This document shows positions 16,956 to 25,161 of a stretch of 64,000 nt of DNA, piece by piece. The position numbers and the translations under genes are program-made. Under the pieces are notes generated by a model. The model saw only the letters and a list, made by a program, of their open reading frames with translations, did no database searches and was not told the DNA's origin. The stretch's first letter is position 1. Every line of letters begins with the position of its first letter. The stretch comes from CAYNVQ01 sp964400735 (GTDB lineage: Bacteria; Acidobacteriota; Aminicenantia; Aminicenantales; Aminicenantaceae): assembly GCA_964400735.1 (NCBI GenBank), contig CAYNVQ010000002.1:1-64000 (forward strand). Reading direction: 5' to 3'.

Positions 16956-17733
16956 AGGTTTCGCTGATCCTTTCTCTTATAATCTCCGCCGGGACTTGGT
17001 TGAGCTTTCCTACGCCCAGGAACCTGATAAGCTGGAGCTCTCTTTTTTTAGCCAGAATATAGGCAAAAACGGGCTCAGGGCCGAAAACGATATATTTCGC
17101 TTTTTTGAGGTAACGCATCAAGAAATTCTCCTGTTCCCGTTCAAGAACGACAAACGTTTCCCGATCCAGCAATTCGTCCGTGGCACGATCCCAAACAGCC
17201 TGGTAGGAGGAAGCCTTAAGCCTGTCGCCTACTTCGCCGAAGGAAAGGTCGAAGACATCGAGAAAAAAGCTGGCTTCCAGAAAACCCCCTTGCATAAGAA
17301 TCATCTCGAGCCTGTTTTGAGGAAGACCCAGATATTTTATCCGGCATAAAACCTTCAGGTTGCCCAGGTCGATCCTGTGGCGGAGATAATCCGTAATAAA
17401 AGGATAGTTCAGGGTTTCAGAAAGGGTAAGCATCTCTTCCAAGGCCCTTTCTTCGGCAGCGATCTTTCTTATCTCGTCCTCGAGAAGGATTTCTGATGTA
17501 AACCTATCCAAGACCTGCTGCTCTTTTTCTAAAAATTCATCCAGTTGCTCTGAATTGTGAATTTCTATTTTTTCTTCCTTGAACTGCCCAGCCTCGAATA
17601 TGACTTTAAGAGCCGAGACAAATTCCTTCTCTTCTGCAGCCTCCATAAAAACGGGCTTGGAAACGAGCTGGCACTCCAGGGCCCTTACGCGCCCCACGGA
17701 GTAAGCGTAGTCCAGACGGGCAGGCCTTCTCAT
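16948..17733 (-). CDS. atpC: V-type ATP synthase subunit C (V0 d-type)
   Basis: The 261-residue product belongs to the V-ATPase C/AC39 family, the funnel-shaped subunit that connects the central stalk to the membrane ring. YAYSVGRVRALECQLVSKPVFMEAAEE at the N-terminus, ITDYLRHRIDLGNLKVLCRIK in the middle and EPVFAYILAKKRELQLIRFLGVGKLNQVPAEIIRERI at the end are typical. It is somewhat shorter than the ~320-350 residues of many homologues. The start overlaps the subunit E stop by 4 bases. Confidence 0.9.
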   Translation of the reverse strand: MRRPARLDYAYSVGRVRALECQLVSKPVFMEAAEEKEFVSALKVIFEAGQFKEEKIEIHNSEQLDEFLEKEQQVLDRFTSEILLEDEIRKIAAEERALEEMLTLSETLNYPFITDYLRHRIDLGNLKVLCRIKYLGLPQNRLEMILMQGGFLEASFFLDVFDLSFGEVGDRLKASSYQAVWDRATDELLDRETFVVLEREQENFLMRYLKKAKYIVFGPEPVFAYILAKKRELQLIRFLGVGKLNQVPAEIIRERISETYV

Positions 17734-18146
17734 ATTGTCAAAACCTCAGCGATTTCCTTTTCCAATCTTGGTCGAAGCTGGTGCTTCAACTCGTCCAGAT
17801 CGAGCGATTCCTCTTTCTCTCCGTCTTTCATGACGACTGTTCGCCTCAACTTATCTTTTTTCAGGTCCTGTTTTTGAAACACTTTATCCAGGGTCTCGTC
17901 GATTAGGATTTTCTTACAAGAAAGTAATTTGATCCTTTCCTCTAGACGGGCCTGGGTGACTAGCCGACTGGCATCGTGCTTGGCCTGGCGTTCCACCTCC
18001 TCGAGGAGGGCGCGGGCCCGTTCTTCTCCCTCTGTTCGAGCTTTCTCTTTTATCTCCTCGGCCTTCTGAAGGCTCTCTTGGATGATCCTATCGGCTTCGA
18101 TTTGGGCATCCTGCAGGATCTTTTCGACAATTTTTTCTAAACTCAT
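17730..18146 (-). CDS. atpE: V-type ATP synthase subunit E, short form
   Basis: Subunit E forms the peripheral stalk with the G/H-type coiled coil. The 138-residue product is an Ala/Glu/Arg-rich helix for its first ~90 residues (AQIEADRIIQESLQKAEEIKEKAR) followed by a short mixed part. Typical E subunits have ~190-200 residues with a C-terminal globular domain that contacts subunit B; here that domain is much reduced. No frameshift is apparent, and the stop overlaps the subunit C start, so the short form seems genuine. Identification rests on composition and operon position. Confidence 0.75.
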   Translation of the reverse strand: MSLEKIVEKILQDAQIEADRIIQESLQKAEEIKEKARTEGEERARALLEEVERQAKHDASRLVTQARLEERIKLLSCKKILIDETLDKVFQKQDLKKDKLRRTVVMKDGEKEESLDLDELKHQLRPRLEKEIAEVLTI

Positions 18147-18167
18147 GGCTAAGCTGCGAAGGGAAAA

Positions 18168-18641
18168 CTACAATGAGATTCCGTTGAGCAGAAGAATAGT
18201 GATAAGCAGGCCCAGGACAGCATAGGTTTCCACCAGGGCAGCCATGATCACAGGTTTCATCAAATCTTTGGGCTGTTTGGCGACCATGTACACACCGGAA
18301 GCGCACACCTTGCCTTGATGAATTCCGGAAACAAGACCGGTAAAGGCTACAGGTAGAGCGGCTATCAAGATCTGCCATCCCTGAAAGACCGTCGGAGAGG
18401 CCAATTCCCCCCCGGTCAGACCCAGTTTCAATATGACCAGAAAAGCGCTTAAAAAACCATAGATCCCTTGCGTGCCCGGAAGGGCAACCAACAAAAGCAG
18501 ACTCCCGAATTTTTCAGGGTCCTCGCTCATAACTCCACTGGAAGCCTGTCCAGCAATCCCGACTCCAATGGCTGAGCCTATCCCTCCGAGAATGACCGCC
18601 AGGGCTCCTCCCAGAATAGCCAACGTCAAACCTAGCGCCAT
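18168..18641 (-). CDS. atpK: V-type ATP synthase subunit K (proteolipid ring)
   Basis: The 157-residue membrane protein contains four helices, a fused pair of hairpins as in bacterial NtpK. The ion-binding Glu is in the last helix (ALVETYAVLG); the first hairpin has Gln at that place. The residues LPGTQGIYGF, HQGK and VETYA match those that coordinate Na+ in Enterococcus hirae NtpK (Leu, Thr, Gln, second Gln, Glu, from memory of that protein). This suggests a Na+-coupled rotor. The gene lies 21 bases upstream of subunit E and 45 downstream of subunit I. Confidence 0.93.
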   Translation of the reverse strand: MALGLTLAILGGALAVILGGIGSAIGVGIAGQASSGVMSEDPEKFGSLLLLVALPGTQGIYGFLSAFLVILKLGLTGGELASPTVFQGWQILIAALPVAFTGLVSGIHQGKVCASGVYMVAKQPKDLMKPVIMAALVETYAVLGLLITILLLNGISL

Positions 18642-18686
18642 TTTTATGACCTCCTTGCTTGCTTCGAAAGCTGAAATACTTTTTTT

Positions 18687-20597
18687 CTATATAAATTCGA
18701 CATACTCACTTTCCAATTCGAACGGTTTGAAAGGCTTTCCACCGGATTGGAAGAATTTGCTAAAAAATTCCACGAACTGAAGACGCATGGAATGAACAAA
18801 CCCTCCTAAAAAGCTGATTCCTAGATTGAAAAGATGCCCTCCTGCAAAAATCAGTGCCGCCAGCAGCCACCCTACCCAAGGAATACCCAGGGCGGTCTGA
18901 CAGAGCGTGTTCACCACCATGGCGATGACACTGGTAGCCAACCCCAGGGCAAGAAGGCGGGAATAGGAAAGAATATCCGCCAAATAACGCGAGATATCAT
19001 ACAGGCTGTACAATCCCCCGAAAAATCGTGCCAGGGGGTTCCGGCTGGGGGAAGCGAACAGAACGATTCCGGCGGCTCCGACCAGAGTGAGAACCCCGAA
19101 AAAATTCAGCTTCAACAAGGCGTACAAAACCAAAGAGGGAAGAAGGATCAGCCACCCGCCTTGGACGAAGATGGCCCGCAAATAATCCTTGTTTTTGATC
19201 CCTGAAATCACACTCAAGAGGGTTCCGAACCAGACCTGGATAAACCCGAGGGAAAGAGACAGAATAAGAAAAGATACCGGATCCTGAAGAGGGTCCAACA
19301 CCATCAGCTTCCTGATGGGAAACCCGAACCAGCCGCCCACCAGGGTCCCTAGTATGACCGTGGATACACCTAAAATGGCCATAAGGGTCAGGAACTGCCG
19401 AAAGCCTCCTTTCGGTTTGGCCAGCCGGAGATACAAAAAGCTCAAAAGGGCCACCAAAAGGCCATATCCGGCTTCGCTGACGGTCAATCCGACGAACAGA
19501 AAAAAGAAAGGAGCAAGGGCAAGAGTGGGATCCATCGTATTTCTCTGAGGAAGTCCATAGAGTTTGGTGATCAGCTCGAACGGCTTTCCGATGCGGGGAT
19601 TCTCCAAAATGACAGGCGGGTCTTCCTCAGGGAAGGGGGGCCGAAAATAACACTGGACAAGTTCGGAAAAAGGTTCCAGCTCGGTCTCCAGGGACGGAAT
19701 ATCCGCCGTCTTTATCCAGCCTTCGAGAAAAAAAATCTGGCCTGTCTCTCCAAGATTTCTTGCGGAAAGCCATTTTTCCCGCTCGTTAAACAAGACATCA
19801 TGAACCCGCATCAATTGTTCCCGGGAACGTAAAAGTTCCTTTCCTTTGGATTCCAGAGACACCAGCTTCTTTTCGCATTGAATCCTTTCTTCTCTCAACT
19901 TCACTAACACGTCCGTGACTGTGCCTGTTTCGCCGGCTCTGTGCAGCATGGTTTCCGAAAAATAGAGAGGATTAAACGCCATCTGTTTGAGAAACTGCTG
20001 AAAGTCCTCCTTTTGACTGGCCGAATAAACCAAGAGGACATAGACGTTCCTTTTTCCCTGGGAAACGACGTGCACCCACAAGGCCTTGTCTTTTGCCTCT
20101 TCCTCCAGCTCTCTGAATGAGGCCAAAGGCATCATGCCCAAAATCACTTCGGTCGATTCGGTATCCGAAACGGATTTCAGGGGTAAAGCCAGGCTCTGGA
20201 GCGGATGCAAAAAATCAACTTCCTTTTCTAAAAACCTGATATGCGATTGAAGATCGCTTCTTTCCTTATCGAGTTCCTCGACCTCTTCCAAAATAGAGGT
20301 ATAATCCTGGTTCAGGATATCCTCTCTCTCTGAAAAGGAAATCTGGGGTTTGGAGGCCAGCATCTTTTTGGCCAATCCTTTTTCTTCCCACTGGGACAGA
20401 TAATCCAATGCACGGGTCAATCGATGAAGGACATGTTCTACGCGGGTGGTATCTGTCAAGGGCGAGCTGAGCCCCAAATTCTCCAAATCGGCCTTTTCAA
20501 TCTGAATGAGTCCCATCCTCTGAAGGGATGAGAGAAGGCTCTGCATAATGCCTGAGTGGGCGATGATGTGGACCTTCTGGATTCCCGCGACAGCCAT
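18687..20597 (-). CDS. atpI: V-type ATP synthase subunit I
   Basis: This is the stator subunit (636 residues), equivalent to eukaryotic subunit a. The first ~340 residues form a soluble coiled-coil arm (SEREDILNQDYTSILEEVEELDKERSDLQSHI). The C-terminal half has about seven membrane helices: LAPFFFLFVGLTVSEAGYG, MAILGVSTVILGTLVGGWFG, then LADILSYSRLLALGLATSVIAMVVN. The SYSRLLALGLA segment carries the conserved Arg that faces the ring Glu during ion transfer. The stop is 3 bases downstream of the H-subunit spacer on the operon side, with co-directional neighbours. Confidence 0.95.
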   Translation of the reverse strand: MAVAGIQKVHIIAHSGIMQSLLSSLQRMGLIQIEKADLENLGLSSPLTDTTRVEHVLHRLTRALDYLSQWEEKGLAKKMLASKPQISFSEREDILNQDYTSILEEVEELDKERSDLQSHIRFLEKEVDFLHPLQSLALPLKSVSDTESTEVILGMMPLASFRELEEEAKDKALWVHVVSQGKRNVYVLLVYSASQKEDFQQFLKQMAFNPLYFSETMLHRAGETGTVTDVLVKLREERIQCEKKLVSLESKGKELLRSREQLMRVHDVLFNEREKWLSARNLGETGQIFFLEGWIKTADIPSLETELEPFSELVQCYFRPPFPEEDPPVILENPRIGKPFELITKLYGLPQRNTMDPTLALAPFFFLFVGLTVSEAGYGLLVALLSFLYLRLAKPKGGFRQFLTLMAILGVSTVILGTLVGGWFGFPIRKLMVLDPLQDPVSFLILSLSLGFIQVWFGTLLSVISGIKNKDYLRAIFVQGGWLILLPSLVLYALLKLNFFGVLTLVGAAGIVLFASPSRNPLARFFGGLYSLYDISRYLADILSYSRLLALGLATSVIAMVVNTLCQTALGIPWVGWLLAALIFAGGHLFNLGISFLGGFVHSMRLQFVEFFSKFFQSGGKPFKPFELESEYVEFI

Positions 20598-20600
20598 TGG

Positions 20601-20960
20601 TTACAGGTCTCCCTCCTCGATGAAGTGTTTCACTTTCCCGTATATCCCTTCAACGGCTTCGGGCATGGCCGCCTCGGCTTTTCGGCGGAGCAGGGAGGCC
20701 TCTTCTTCGGACTTGGCCTGGATCCGCTTGCTTTCTTTCCTCGCCCTTTCCATGATTTCCTCTTTTCTCTTACTCGCCTTTTCTCTGGCTTCGTCCATTA
20801 TTTTTTTGATGACCTTTTCGGCTTCTTCTGATGCCTCCTGGATAATCTGGAAGGATTTTTTCTCCCGGGCTTCATCGACTATTTGCCGCGCTTTATCCTC
20901 GGCTTGTTTGATTTCCTGGAGAGCTTTTACAGCTTCCTTATCAGGGAGTTCTTTTACCAT
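20601..20960 (-). CDS. V-type ATP synthase peripheral stalk subunit (G/H-type)
   Basis: The 119-residue, almost entirely helical coiled-coil protein is rich in Glu, Lys, Ala and Arg (EAVKALQEIKQAEDKARQIVDEAREK, then KKIMDEAREKASKRKEEIMERARKESKR). This composition and its place directly before subunit I fit the stalk subunit called NtpF in Enterococcus and AtpH/G in other bacteria and archaea. It should pair with subunit E. The gene stops 3 bases before the subunit I start. Sequence alone cannot separate F/G/H naming variants. Confidence 0.8.
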   Translation of the reverse strand: MVKELPDKEAVKALQEIKQAEDKARQIVDEAREKKSFQIIQEASEEAEKVIKKIMDEAREKASKRKEEIMERARKESKRIQAKSEEEASLLRRKAEAAMPEAVEGIYGKVKHFIEEGDL

Positions 20961-20987
20961 GGCCAGAACCTTTCTTTATCTAAAATC

Positions 20988-21827
20988 CTAAGGCAGGACC
21001 GTGGGATAGAGATAATAGGACTTGAAATCGAGCCTTTGTCTTCTCATCCCTTTTGCCAAAACCTTGATCGGCGATTTGTAATCCAACAGCGCGGATTTAA
21101 AAAGCACCACAGCACCGGACTCGACTGCATCCTCGAACAGAGAATAGCGGATTCTTTTCCCCCAATGGAGAATCACGTTCGATCCTGAGGATCGAGTGGA
21201 AAGGATGATATCTCTGAGCAGGGAACGGTTATCTTCCTCTTCAAGGTCTTGACCGGAAATATGAATCCACGCCCCGTTGCTTCCCACCTCGACCAGCCGT
21301 TCCGACAGGGGACCATGGTGATAGTAGACCAGCCAACTTCCCCCCTTTTTGCAATCATAAGCCAGTTGTGCTATACGCGCAGTGTCATGTGCTTTTTTCC
21401 TGTTGGTGAGGTGAATGAACACACCGGATCTCCCGACATTCATGAAATCGAAAAAGGAAAACGATTCATCTCCTTCATCGTCCGCCAGATGGCCGTTCAC
21501 CAGAAAGGCCACAATGGCATTTCCTTTTCCCGCTGAGGAATTGATGAGTTCTAATTCGTGGATGTCGGTACGAATTTTGTCAGAGGTATAGAGGTCGGCT
21601 CCCTGACTCGTGATCCATTCCAGCTCGAAGGCGTCAAAAATTCCGGTATCGATCAACCGGAAACGGTATCTAGGATCTTGGAACCGACGAACGGCATCCA
21701 GTGTGGTCTCAAAATCGAAGTGATCATCGCGGATGGTGATATCCTGCTTTTTCTGTAGAAGAGCGAAGAGGTCTGGTTTTTTTTCTTGCTCCAAATTCTC
21801 TTTTCGTTCCTGTCTAATGTTATCCAT
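20988..21827 (-). CDS. Unknown protein heading the V-ATPase operon
   Basis: I do not recognise this family. The product (about 279 residues) is soluble, without signal peptide or membrane helices. Alternating strand-helix segments (RFRLIDTGIFDAFELEWITSQGADLYTSDKIR; IVAFLVNGHLADDE; GVFIHLTNRKKAHDTARIAQLAYDCKKGGSWLVYYHHG; GAWIHISGQDLEEED) suggest an alpha/beta, perhaps barrel-like, fold. A GTG start at 21842 is possible, but ATG 21827 follows GAGGG and is chosen here with little certainty. It lies 27 bases upstream of the stalk-subunit gene on the same strand, so co-transcription with the ATPase is likely and an accessory or regulatory role is conceivable. Confidence 0.6.
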   Translation of the reverse strand: MDNIRQERKENLEQEKKPDLFALLQKKQDITIRDDHFDFETTLDAVRRFQDPRYRFRLIDTGIFDAFELEWITSQGADLYTSDKIRTDIHELELINSSAGKGNAIVAFLVNGHLADDEGDESFSFFDFMNVGRSGVFIHLTNRKKAHDTARIAQLAYDCKKGGSWLVYYHHGPLSERLVEVGSNGAWIHISGQDLEEEDNRSLLRDIILSTRSSGSNVILHWGKRIRYSLFEDAVESGAVVLFKSALLDYKSPIKVLAKGMRRQRLDFKSYYLYPTVLP

Positions 21828-21956
21828 CCACCCTCTATCCACTCAAAAGCGATACGCACATCATTCCGTCATCATTATAAATAGTCCAGCTTATTCGGGC
21901 TGAATAGAATGCATTCCTCTTCATTATTCAGCCACATCATTCTGGTTAAAATGAGA

Positions 21957-22037
21957 GTCCCTTAGTATGGCAAAAAAAGGAAGACAAGTAAAGCTCCTTG
22001 CAAAAAAAAGAATCATCTCTTATCATCACTAAGGGCC
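21957..22037 (+). promoter_or_regulatory. Foldable leader of the queCDE operon
   Basis: CCCTTAGT at 21959-21966 is the exact complement of ACTAAGGG at 22028-22035, which ends 9 bases before the queC ATG. The pairing can extend to 10 of 11 positions. Between them AAGGA near 21978 can pair with TCCTT near 21996-22000, giving a hairpin inside a long stem. The outer stem would cover the only purine-rich (AAGGG) ribosome-binding candidate of queC. I could not match it to a known preQ1 riboswitch class, so this is a structural observation only. Confidence 0.4.
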
Positions 22038-22044
22038 TTTTAAA

Positions 22045-22740
22045 ATGGAAAAAAGCATCGTTCTCTTTTCGGGAGGAATCGACTCCACCACGGCCCTCTA
22101 TTGGGCCCTAAAACGGGGAAAACGGGTTACGGCGCTCACGTTCGAGTACGGACAGCGCCACCTGATAGAAGTCGAGCTGGCCCGAAGACTGACGGTCAAA
22201 TTCGACATCGACCATAAGACCATTCAGGTCGACCTCAGCCAGATCGGAGGCTCCTCTTTGACCGACCCATCCTTTCCCCTCCCTCAATATGAGGCGGCGG
22301 CCCAAATCGAAGAAGGTCTTCCTGCCACATATGTCCCCTTCCGAAACGGTATATTTCTCGCTCTGGCCGCAGCCTGGGCGGAAACAAACAACACACAAGA
22401 GATCGTCTGTGGGTTTCATGTGCTCGATTCTCCCCACTATCCGGATACCCGGGAACCGTTCGTTCGAGCCATGGAGAAGGCCATTCACTCCGGGACAGGT
22501 GCCGTTTTCGGGAAAAACAAAATCCGTATCCTGGCCCCGTTCCTGAAGCTGAGCAAGGCTGAAATCATTCGAAGGGGCCTTTCTTACGGGGCCGATTACT
22601 CCTATTCCATCTCCTGTTACGGCGGCTCGGAAGTTCCCTGCCTAAAGTGTTCCTCTTGCCTGCTCCGTCAGAAAGCATGGGAAGAAGTCGGGATGATTGA
22701 CCCTCTTCTATCAAGATTGGCCAAGGAGGGCAAGCTATGA
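22045..22740 (+). CDS. queC: 7-cyano-7-deazaguanine (preQ0) synthase QueC
   Basis: QueC converts 7-carboxy-7-deazaguanine to preQ0 with ATP and ammonia in queuosine biosynthesis. The 231-residue product begins with the PP-loop ATP pyrophosphatase motif SGGIDSTTAL (residues 9-18), followed by FEYGQRHLIEVELA. The C-terminal zinc site is visible as SCYGG, then CLKCSSC. The length is normal. The stop overlaps the queD start (ATGA), so the operon is translationally coupled. The upstream leader can form a stem over the start region. Confidence 0.97.
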   Translation: MEKSIVLFSGGIDSTTALYWALKRGKRVTALTFEYGQRHLIEVELARRLTVKFDIDHKTIQVDLSQIGGSSLTDPSFPLPQYEAAAQIEEGLPATYVPFRNGIFLALAAAWAETNNTQEIVCGFHVLDSPHYPDTREPFVRAMEKAIHSGTGAVFGKNKIRILAPFLKLSKAEIIRRGLSYGADYSYSISCYGGSEVPCLKCSSCLLRQKAWEEVGMIDPLLSRLAKEGKL

Positions 22741-23084
22741 GCTGGACACTGAAAGTGATGGATAGATTCCAGGCGGCACATTTTTTAAAGAACTACAAGG
22801 GCAAGTGCGAACAGATTCATGGCCACACTTTTCATGTGGAGGTCGAGGTCGAAGCGACCGAGTTGAACAGCACGGGAATCGGCATCGATTTTACCGAAAT
22901 CAAGGAGAAACTTTCAAGCATTCTCCCTGATCACAGGCTTCTCAATGAAGTGTACAGCTTCAATCCATCGGCGGAAAATCTCTCCCGGCATTTCTATCAG
23001 GAACTGAAAAAAATTTTTCCCCTGAAGGCCGTCACGGTTTGGGAATCCGAGGATGCATCAGCCACCTACTCTGAAGATATCTGA
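22737..23084 (+). CDS. queD: 6-carboxy-5,6,7,8-tetrahydropterin synthase QueD
   Basis: QueD makes carboxytetrahydropterin from dihydroneopterin triphosphate, the first committed queuosine step. The 115-residue protein has the family zinc ligands, FQAAHFL (first His) and IHGHTFHVEVE (second and third), with the catalytic Cys in GKCEQIHGH. The late ESEDASATY matches the usual E-(T/S)-x-x-x-x-A-x-Y end. It overlaps queC by 4 bases, and queE begins inside its 3' end (32 bases). Confidence 0.96.
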   Translation: MSWTLKVMDRFQAAHFLKNYKGKCEQIHGHTFHVEVEVEATELNSTGIGIDFTEIKEKLSSILPDHRLLNEVYSFNPSAENLSRHFYQELKKIFPLKAVTVWESEDASATYSEDI

Positions 23085-23682
23085 AATATTTCCTTCTATC
23101 CAGGGGGAAGGTCTTCGGCAAGGAGAACCGACTCTGTTCGTTCGCCTATCGGGGTGTAACCTCAGATGTGCCTTCTGCGATACGAAATTTGCCTGGAAAA
23201 CGGGCAAAGAAATGACCGTTCCCCAGATCATGAACCGGCTGAAAAGAATCCGCTATAACTTCCCTGCCGAATGGGTCTGTCTTACAGGAGGGGAACCTCT
23301 TCTTCAGGGGATAAAAACACTGGTACAGCGCATGAAAACTGAAGGGTTGAAAATTCAGATAGAAACCAACGCGACCTTATTCCGCCGGCTCGACGTGGAT
23401 TGGTACACCGTTTCCCCCAAGCCCCCGGACTATTCATTTCAACCCGCTTACAAAAAAAAAGCGAGAGAAGTCAAGCTTGTGGTCACAAAGGGGTTGGATC
23501 TGGACATCCTGCGAAAGCTCAGAAAGGAATTTCCAGAAAAAATCCCCCTCCTGCTCCAAGTGCAATCCAATGCCCAGTGGAGCGCAAAGCTGGCCTCAAA
23601 ACTTCTTCGCCAGGCTTTGACCGACGAATTGAAAAACATCCGGGTAACGGCACAGATCCATAGAGTTTTCAAGTGGCGCTAG
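23053..23682 (+). CDS. queE: 7-carboxy-7-deazaguanine synthase QueE (radical SAM)
   Basis: QueE is the radical SAM enzyme that contracts carboxytetrahydropterin to 7-carboxy-7-deazaguanine. The 209-residue protein has FPSIQGEG near the start, the cluster motif CNLRCAFCD (Cys 35, 39, 42) and the SAM-binding VCLTGGEPLLQ. The late VSPKPP segment and the C-terminal Q-x-H-(K/R) end are also family-typical. Its TAG stop lies in the palindrome CTAG (23679-23682), shared with the stop of the convergent EamA transporter. The start at 23053 could be a few codons off because it overlaps queD. Confidence 0.95.
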   Translation: MHQPPTLKISEIFPSIQGEGLRQGEPTLFVRLSGCNLRCAFCDTKFAWKTGKEMTVPQIMNRLKRIRYNFPAEWVCLTGGEPLLQGIKTLVQRMKTEGLKIQIETNATLFRRLDVDWYTVSPKPPDYSFQPAYKKKAREVKLVVTKGLDLDILRKLRKEFPEKIPLLLQVQSNAQWSAKLASKLLRQALTDELKNIRVTAQIHRVFKWR

Positions 23683-24617
23683 AGGGATTTCTCTTGCGCC
23701 TGCTTTTTCTGTTTAAAAAAACGGTATCCCGACCGGGTCAGGTAGACTCCGCTCAAAAGGATCAAAGTCCCCAGTCCCTGCCAGAGACTTATTCGCTCGC
23801 CGATCAGGACAAAGGCAAAAATAACCGTAAAAATGGGCGTGATATTCCCATATATGGCTGTTTTGCTGTTCCCCACCCGTCTGACGGATAAATACCAAAC
23901 AACATAGCTAACAGCCAGGGCGAAAATTCCCGAGAAGGCAAGGATAGCCCAGGAACGGATGGAAACCTGATTATAATCCTGACTAGAGAATGCCGGTATA
24001 CAAAAGGGAAGATAGAATAGGGTTCCTGCAGCCAGAGAGAGAGTGGACCATTTCAGGGGCGATATCCTGGCGAGAAACGGCTTGGAAAAAACAGTATAAA
24101 CGGCCCAGACGATATTGCCCAGGAATATCATCAAATCGCCCTTCAGGTTCTCCCAGGAAAAGAGGAACGATCCCGGCCGCTCGGTTATTACTAGATAAAA
24201 GCCAACAAAGGAAAGCAAGATCCCGACCCAGGCGGCCCAATGGACCTTTTCTTGTTTGAGCAATGAACTCAGCAAAGCGACTGAGACAGGGGTCATGGCC
24301 ATGATGATGGCCGTGCTGGAGGCCGTTGTCAGATTGATCCCCTTAATGAAAAGCAGTTGGTAGATTGTATTCCCAATGATGCCCAGTGCGATAAGTTTGA
24401 AGATGTCTCTCTTCTGAACCCTGAATCCTTGGCGGGATAGAAAGAGAAAAAAGAGCAGGGTCAACGAAGCAAAGGCTAAGCGGATGCCGTTAAAAGAGAG
24501 AGGGCTGAATTCCCTCAGAGCGATTTTAATGAGAGGAAAATTAACGGCCCAGACCAATATGGTCAAAAGCATATAGAGGTCCGTAGGGCCTAGCTTTTCC
24601 TGGTCTTCCATAGTCAT
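23679..24617 (-). CDS. EamA/DMT-family membrane transporter
   Basis: The 312-residue protein has ten predicted membrane helices in two EamA repeats: LLTILVWAVNFPLIKIALREFSPLSFNGIRLAFASL in the first, GDLMIFLGNIVWAVYTVFSKPFLARISPLKWSTLSLAAG in the second. The family exports or imports small metabolites, and the substrate cannot be predicted. It ends in a Lys/Gln-rich cytosolic tail (RFFKQKKQAQEKSL). The gene converges on queE with overlapping stop codons. Being next to queCDE does not make it a queuosine-precursor transporter, because the direction is opposite. Confidence 0.85.
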   Translation of the reverse strand: MTMEDQEKLGPTDLYMLLTILVWAVNFPLIKIALREFSPLSFNGIRLAFASLTLLFFLFLSRQGFRVQKRDIFKLIALGIIGNTIYQLLFIKGINLTTASSTAIIMAMTPVSVALLSSLLKQEKVHWAAWVGILLSFVGFYLVITERPGSFLFSWENLKGDLMIFLGNIVWAVYTVFSKPFLARISPLKWSTLSLAAGTLFYLPFCIPAFSSQDYNQVSIRSWAILAFSGIFALAVSYVVWYLSVRRVGNSKTAIYGNITPIFTVIFAFVLIGERISLWQGLGTLILLSGVYLTRSGYRFFKQKKQAQEKSL

Positions 24618-24785
24618 TCGAACGCTCAGTATATCCTAACGTTTGAAAAGTTCAAGTCGTCCGAAAGTTCTGTCACCATAAGCGGGTAGGGTCAAGACTT
24701 GTGGGTTGGTGCTTATTTCGCCGGAAAACAGCCACGATTTCTCGGATATTTTCGTTTCTTTTGAAACTCTTTATACAAAAGCGTC

Positions 24786-24796
24786 GTATATAATAC
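24786..24796 (+). promoter_or_regulatory. -10 element inside a small palindrome upstream of the PadR gene
   Basis: GTATATAATAC is a GTAT/ATAC inverted repeat that contains a perfect TATAAT (24789-24794), about 35 bases before the PadR ATG. No good -35 lies at 16-18 bases; TTGAAA at 24761 is 22 bases away. A palindrome over the -10 box would suit autorepression by the PadR-family product, but this is only an inference. Confidence 0.4.
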
Positions 24797-24829
24797 TGTA
24801 ATCCAGTAAAAGTAGGACCGGACAGGATT

Positions 24830-25159
24830 ATGAAAGAATTGACCAAGATCGAAGAAATACTTTTGGTCGCCATCTGGCATCTGGAGGAAAAGGCATATGG
24901 CGTAAAGATCAAACAATATGTGTCGGCCATCATAGGAAAGGAGCTGACTTACGGCCATCTCTACAGCACCCTCCATCAATTGGTATCCAAAAAAATGGTA
25001 ACCAAATTTAGAGGAAAAGCCTCGAAACAAAGGATGGGCAGACCCCGTCTCTATTATTCCATCACACCCCAGGGTATCGAGGCCTTGAAAGAGGCAAAGA
25101 CCATGAATGAAAAAATCTGGTCCGGAATCTCAACCTATGCCCTGGAACAAAAGAAATAA
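24830..25159 (+). CDS. PadR-family transcriptional regulator
   Basis: The 109-residue protein is a compact winged-helix repressor: TKIEEILLVAIWHLEEKAYGVKIKQYV (helices 1-2), LTYGHLYSTLHQLVSKKMVTKF (recognition helix and start of the wing) and RPRLYYSITPQGIEALKEA (wing and last helix). It is translated two bases ahead of the large permease gene, a pairing very common in Acidobacteriota-like genomes, so it probably controls that permease. AGGATT precedes ATG 24830. The effector is unknown. Confidence 0.92.
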   Translation: MKELTKIEEILLVAIWHLEEKAYGVKIKQYVSAIIGKELTYGHLYSTLHQLVSKKMVTKFRGKASKQRMGRPRLYYSITPQGIEALKEAKTMNEKIWSGISTYALEQKK

Positions 25160-25161
25160 AA

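Noticed and set aside
21957..22037. Known preQ1-I riboswitch
   Set aside because: I could not find the class I hairpin with its A-rich tail and pairing; the region is reported only as a foldable leader.
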